This document shows positions 60,369 to 64,000 of a stretch of DNA of 64,000 bases, piece after piece. The notes beneath the pieces were generated by a model. It was not told the DNA's origin, searched no databases, and was given only the letters and a program-made list of their open reading frames with translations. Location of the stretch: NCBI GenBank assembly GCA_032355985.1, contig JAUKVZ010000002.1:434001-498000 (forward strand). The letters are read 5' to 3'. Positions within the stretch are counted from its first letter, which is position 1. Each line of letters begins with the position of its first letter. A program made the translations under genes and the position numbers. The stretch is from Sarcodiotheca gaudichaudii (taxonomy: Eukaryota > Rhodophyta > Florideophyceae > Gigartinales > Solieriaceae).

Positions 60369-61580
60369 ATGTACGAAACCCTCGCCGTGCTGGCTTTGTT
60401 TGCGCTGCTGTACAGCGCGATCGCCGGGGGGGTGAGTCGGACGTGGCTCAGCGGGCCGATCATCTTCACTGTGTTCGGCGTGCTCATCGGGCCGTATGGC
60501 TTTGATGTCGTTTCGATGCGTTCCGATCCGGAGGCGCTCAAGACGATCGCGGAGCTTGCGCTGGCGCTGGTGCTCTTTACCGATGCGGCTGAGTCCAATC
60601 TTGGTGTGCTGCTGCGGGCGCGGGCGCTGCCGGTGCGGCTGCTGGCCATCGGGCTTCCACTGACCATCGCGCTGGGCGCGCTGACGGGAAAACTGTTCTT
60701 CGGAGCGATGGGGTTCATCGAACTGGCGCTGCTGGCGACGATGCTGGCGCCGACGGATGCAGCGCTGGGCAAGCCGGTGATCACCAATACATCCGTTCCC
60801 GAGCCGCTTCGCGAGGGGCTGAATGTTGAGAGCGGTCTGAACGACGGCTTGTGTGTGCCGATTCTACTGCTCTTTCTTTCGCTGGCGATGGGTGAAGAAA
60901 CGGGCGAAGGCGCCGGGCACATGGCCTTGCGGATGCTGTTTGAGGTTGCGGGGATCGGGCTGCTGACGGGGGCGGTCGTGAGTCTTGTCGCGGTCTTTCT
61001 GCTTCGCGCCTGCGGTCGTCGCGGATGGCTGACGACGACCTGGACGCGCGTGACTGTCGTCACTCTTGCGCTCGCCTGTTTCGGTACGGCGCAGACGCTG
61101 GGCGGCAGCGGATTCATTGCATCCTTCGTCGGCGGGCTGATCTTCGGCGGGATGCTCAAGCGGCATCGGCGGGAGCTGCTGGAATCGGCCGAGGGGATCG
61201 GCGACACCTTCGCGCTGCTGGCCTGGGTGCTCTTTGGCGCGGGTGTCGTGGGTCCGGCGTTCGGCTTCTTTGCATGGGACACGCTGCTGTATGCGCTGCT
61301 GAGCCTGACGCTGATTCGCATGATTCCCGTCTTCATTGCCGTGACCGGGCTGGGGCTTGATCTGCAGAGCAAGCTCTTTCTGGGCTGGTTTGGGCCGCGA
61401 GGGCTGGCGAGCATTGTGTTCATCGTGATCGTGATTGAGGATCACGTGGATCATCAGGGCGACATGGCGATCGTGGTCGTGACGACTGTGATTCTGAGCG
61501 TGCTGCTGCATGGCGTGACGGCTTATCCGCTTTCAAAGGCGTTCGGCGCCCGGCACAAGGGCGGCGGCCCAATTGAATAG
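60369..61580 (+). CDS. NhaP-type cation:proton antiporter (CPA1)
   Basis: A 403-residue protein with about 12 membrane spans. It shows the CPA1 features ALVLFTDAAESNL, LATMLAPTDAALGKPV, and NVESGLNDGLCVPI, in which the ND pair (about residues 155-156) is the ion-binding site of electroneutral Na+/H+ exchangers. It lacks the long C-terminal tail of many NhaP proteins. TACGAT seven bases before the ATG suggests a leaderless mRNA. Its neighbours are tRNA-Thr and ada. Ion specificity cannot be read from sequence alone. Confidence 0.9.
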   Translation: MYETLAVLALFALLYSAIAGGVSRTWLSGPIIFTVFGVLIGPYGFDVVSMRSDPEALKTIAELALALVLFTDAAESNLGVLLRARALPVRLLAIGLPLTIALGALTGKLFFGAMGFIELALLATMLAPTDAALGKPVITNTSVPEPLREGLNVESGLNDGLCVPILLLFLSLAMGEETGEGAGHMALRMLFEVAGIGLLTGAVVSLVAVFLLRACGRRGWLTTTWTRVTVVTLALACFGTAQTLGGSGFIASFVGGLIFGGMLKRHRRELLESAEGIGDTFALLAWVLFGAGVVGPAFGFFAWDTLLYALLSLTLIRMIPVFIAVTGLGLDLQSKLFLGWFGPRGLASIVFIVIVIEDHVDHQGDMAIVVVTTVILSVLLHGVTAYPLSKAFGARHKGGGPIE

Positions 61581-61618
61581 GTTGTTCAGTTTTCGGTGGA
61601 CGGATTTCGCTGGACGCC

Positions 61619-61624
61619 TAGGGT
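61619..61624 (+). promoter_or_regulatory. candidate -10 box, leaderless arrangement
   Basis: TAGGGT lies seven bases before the ATG at 61632, with no clear Shine-Dalgarno sequence. Confidence 0.35.
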
Positions 61625-61631
61625 TTGAGGC

Positions 61632-62717
61632 ATGATTCAACTGCCGCCGACGGATGTGATGCAGCGCGCGATCGACGAGCGCGATCCGGCTTTTGAGGGC
61701 GTCTTCTTCACGTGCGTGAAGACGACGGGGATCTTCTGCCGGCCGACGTGCAAGGCGAAGCGGCCGAAGCGCGAGAATGTGGAATTTGCGCCGACGGCGC
61801 AGGCGGCGCTGCTGGCGGGGTATCGCCCGTGCAAGCTGTGCAAGCCGCTGGCGCCGGCGGGTGAAGCGCCCGCATGGGCTTCGGCGCTGATTGATGAAGT
61901 GCGAAGCGCGCCGTCACGGCGCATGACGGATGCGGAGCTTCGATCCCGCGGCCTGACGCCTGCGACCGTGCGCCGATTCTTCCAGCAACGCTTCGGCATG
62001 ACGTTTCACGCATACCAGCGAGCCGTGCGCCTGGGCGAGGCGTTCGCGGAGTTGCGCGCGGGGACGGATCAGACATCGGCAGGCCTGCGCGCCGGGTTTG
62101 AATCGGCCAGCGGATTTCGTGAGGCGTTTGCGCGGCTTTTCGGCGCCACGCCGGGCGATACGCGCCATGCGCATCACATGTGCGCCGACTGGATCGAGAC
62201 GCCGCTGGGGCCAATGCTCGCCATCGCCGATGCGGATGGCCTGTGCATTCTGGAGTTCGTCGATCGACGCGCGCTGGAGAAAGAAATCGAAACGCTGCGG
62301 GCGCGACGGCGCTGCGCCATTACGCCGGGCGTCAATGACATCCTGCGCCAGACGCGCGAACAAATCGACGCCTATTTCGCGGGCGATTACACAAACTTCA
62401 CAATTCCGCTGACACCCTGCGGCACGCCGTTTCAGCATGAAGTCTGGGCCGGCCTGTGCGACATTCCGGCGGGTGAAGTTGTCAGTTATGCCCAGCTTGC
62501 CCAGACCATCGGCCGGGCGGGCGCATCGCGCGCGATCGGCAGGGCGAACGGAATGAATCCCATCGCGATCATCGTGCCGTGCCATCGTGTGGTGGGCGCC
62601 AATGGAGATCTCGTCGGCTACGGCGGCGGTCTGTGGCGCAAGCGATGGTTGATCGACCATGAACGAAGCATGATGAATAAGCGGCCTGCCGCACGAGAAC
62701 TTGCGGCCATGGCGTAA
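61632..62717 (+). CDS. ada: Ada: methylphosphotriester repair, AraC-type HTH and O6-methylguanine methyltransferase
   Basis: The 361-residue protein has the N-terminal zinc domain with four Cys (Cys36, Cys40, Cys67, Cys70), one of which accepts methyl groups from DNA phosphotriesters and turns the protein into an activator. An AraC-like helix-turn-helix follows (about residues 80-175), then the O6-alkylguanine-DNA methyltransferase domain with its acceptor Cys317 in IIVPCHRVVGANG. All three parts are intact, so this should be a full adaptive-response regulator. No alkA or alkB gene lies in the window. A Cys protein after it is unrelated. Confidence 0.95.
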   Translation: MIQLPPTDVMQRAIDERDPAFEGVFFTCVKTTGIFCRPTCKAKRPKRENVEFAPTAQAALLAGYRPCKLCKPLAPAGEAPAWASALIDEVRSAPSRRMTDAELRSRGLTPATVRRFFQQRFGMTFHAYQRAVRLGEAFAELRAGTDQTSAGLRAGFESASGFREAFARLFGATPGDTRHAHHMCADWIETPLGPMLAIADADGLCILEFVDRRALEKEIETLRARRRCAITPGVNDILRQTREQIDAYFAGDYTNFTIPLTPCGTPFQHEVWAGLCDIPAGEVVSYAQLAQTIGRAGASRAIGRANGMNPIAIIVPCHRVVGANGDLVGYGGGLWRKRWLIDHERSMMNKRPAARELAAMA

Positions 62718-62762
62718 ACTCCTCACTGGCGTCGCCTTTGACGATCGCCGATGGAGGAGAGC

Positions 62763-64000
62763 GTGCAGAGTCCCGCGGGCATCATGGCTGTTCGTGTCGG
62801 CGTTTGCGCCGGTGTGCTGATCGGCGCGATGGTGCTGGTGCGTTGTGATACGACTGATGCGCCGCGGCGAACTCCAGCGCAAGTGGCCGCACCCAATTCA
62901 GCGCCGGCGCCTGTCGCGCAACATGAAACCTCGGTCCCCACTGCAGATCAGTTGGCGAACGTGAAGCCGCCGGCAGGTCCTGATCCGGCGCGGGCGAGCG
63001 AGATCGTGCTGACGCCTCTTGGGCGCGTCTCGATTCCGGCCGCGGAGACGCTTGCGTTTGACGCCGTGCGCGGGGACATCTTCGTTTCCAGCGAGGATGG
63101 CGTGCGACAGATCGCGCTGGGCGGCGTCGTGAACATGAAGCAGACGCGCACGCTGGCGATTGCGAAGCTGGCCGGGCATCCGGAAGGAAACATCAGTCAG
63201 GTAGCCGTGGATAGGACGCGCGGCATCGGCGCCGCGTGCGTGATTCCAAAACTGCGAGCTGCGGAGATCGGTCGCGTGGCGCTCTTTCGCACTGACACTG
63301 GCGCACTGCTGACGACACTGCCTGTCGGTTACTGCCCGGACAGTCTTGCGTTTTCACCGGATGGCGATGCGCTGGTGATCGTCAATGAAGGCGAGCCGGG
63401 CATTGGCCGATCGGGCGGGCTGATGGATCCGCCGGGGTCGATCTCGGTGATTGATCTATCGAATGTGCGCACGCCGGCGGACGGGGCGAAGTTGTCTGCC
63501 GCGGATGTTGAGACGTATCAGTTCGGCGGCGAGGCTCTGGCGCGTGCGCTGCAATCTGCCAATCCCGATCATGCGCTGCGGATTCATCCGGCCAATCGCA
63601 TGACGCCATCGCTGGATATCGAACCTGAGTACGTCGTCATCGAGGGCGATCAGGCGTATATCGCGCTGCAGGAGAACAACGGGCTCGCGGTGTTTGATCT
63701 GCGCGAGCGAAAGTTCACGCGCATCGCCGGGATGGGTATACTTGATAGACGGCTGGACGCCTCCCGCATCGATGGCGGCGCGAACATCAATACATACCTG
63801 CCTGCCGCGCCGATGCCGGATCAGATCACGCTGGTGCGCATCAGCGGCGAGACTTTCATCGCCAGCGCCAACGAAGGGGACACACGCAGCCAGGCGTTCG
63901 ACGACGCCAACCCGCTGGGTGATGAGACGACAATCGGGGCGCTTCGCAATCGCGGCGCCATCGAATCCTCCGCCGCACCTGCCGGCGCCGATGATCTGCA
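62763..64000 (+). CDS. exported choice-of-anchor-I-like beta-propeller protein (3' end outside window)
   Basis: The frame runs off the right edge. A hydrophobic segment (VGVCAGVLIGAMVLVRC) is followed by a Pro/Ala-rich linker and then propeller-like repeats (TLAFDAVRGDIFVSSEDGVRQI, LPVGYCPDSLAFSPDGDALVIVNEGEPG, EYVVIEGDQAYIALQENNGLAVFDL, GETFIASANEGDTRS). These match the choice-of-anchor I / phytase-like esterase family, exported proteins of uncertain enzymatic activity. VRC before Asp might be a weak lipobox. GTG at 62763 is chosen because GGAGGAG lies five to seven bases upstream; ATG at 62751 or 62784 are alternatives. Confidence 0.8.
   Translation, partial: MQSPAGIMAVRVGVCAGVLIGAMVLVRCDTTDAPRRTPAQVAAPNSAPAPVAQHETSVPTADQLANVKPPAGPDPARASEIVLTPLGRVSIPAAETLAFDAVRGDIFVSSEDGVRQIALGGVVNMKQTRTLAIAKLAGHPEGNISQVAVDRTRGIGAACVIPKLRAAEIGRVALFRTDTGALLTTLPVGYCPDSLAFSPDGDALVIVNEGEPGIGRSGGLMDPPGSISVIDLSNVRTPADGAKLSAADVETYQFGGEALARALQSANPDHALRIHPANRMTPSLDIEPEYVVIEGDQAYIALQENNGLAVFDLRERKFTRIAGMGILDRRLDASRIDGGANINTYLPAAPMPDQITLVRISGETFIASANEGDTRSQAFDDANPLGDETTIGALRNRGAIESSAAPAGADDL

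Overview
The window looks like chromosomal DNA of a GC-rich planctomycete, most likely a member of the Phycisphaerae. This is inferred from signatures in the genes: secreted proteins ending in planctomycete-type (GC-type) dockerin repeats, a peroxidase with a PEP-CTERM-like tail, an HU protein with a long Lys/Arg/Thr-rich tail, lipoproteins and pseudopilins, and many large secreted proteins I cannot assign. I see no rRNA, prophage, insertion sequence or CRISPR array. Gene density is high. Several neighbours overlap by ATGA, and two convergent pairs share their stop codons.

Layout. 1-7 kb: a PHP-glycosyltransferase fusion cut by the left edge, coaD, a metal-ligand-less MBL-fold protein, a secreted unknown, a small lipoprotein and sucD. 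7-11 kb: two tandem secreted zincin metalloproteases with dockerin-like tails, the second lacking its catalytic Glu, then a P-loop kinase-like/deoxyribosyltransferase-like fusion and a structured non-coding stretch. 11.6-22 kb: truA with an overlapping secreted unknown, a bshB1-like deacetylase, trpD, folP, trxA, lgt and an unassigned membrane protein. 22-31 kb (mostly minus strand): two overlapping amidohydrolases, a pseudopilin-like protein, a TPMT-like methyltransferase, an orphan DNA methyltransferase and a CPBP protease. 31-38 kb: a group III truncated globin, rpsT, tRNA-Arg(ACG), a sortilin-like propeller, an FHA-adenylate cyclase and a SLOG-PsuG fusion.

38.5-48 kb is a proteostasis block: hsp20 with a hairpin-rich 3' RNA, a CbpA-type DnaJ, clpB, a YugP-type membrane protease, an HU-like protein, a CvpA-family protein and dnaK. 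48-53 kb holds an animal-type haem peroxidase, a small unknown and a striking Cys-rich protein with eight 19-residue repeats. 53-64 kb returns to housekeeping: an M20 amidohydrolase, a GGQ release-factor-like protein, tsaD, an S41 protease, hflX, a TolB-like propeller, tRNA-Thr(CGT), an NhaP-type antiporter, ada, and a choice-of-anchor-type protein cut by the right edge.

The most notable observations are: the SLOG-PsuG fusion; the kinase-like/deoxyribosyltransferase-like fusion; the candidate small RNA downstream of hsp20 with a repeated GUGUUCCUUC motif; the Cys-repeat protein; and about ten genes where a TANNNT box lies 6-9 nt before the start codon, nearly all without a Shine-Dalgarno sequence, which suggests leaderless transcripts. 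I found no single convincing multi-gene new system; the novelty is in individual proteins, fusions and RNA elements.
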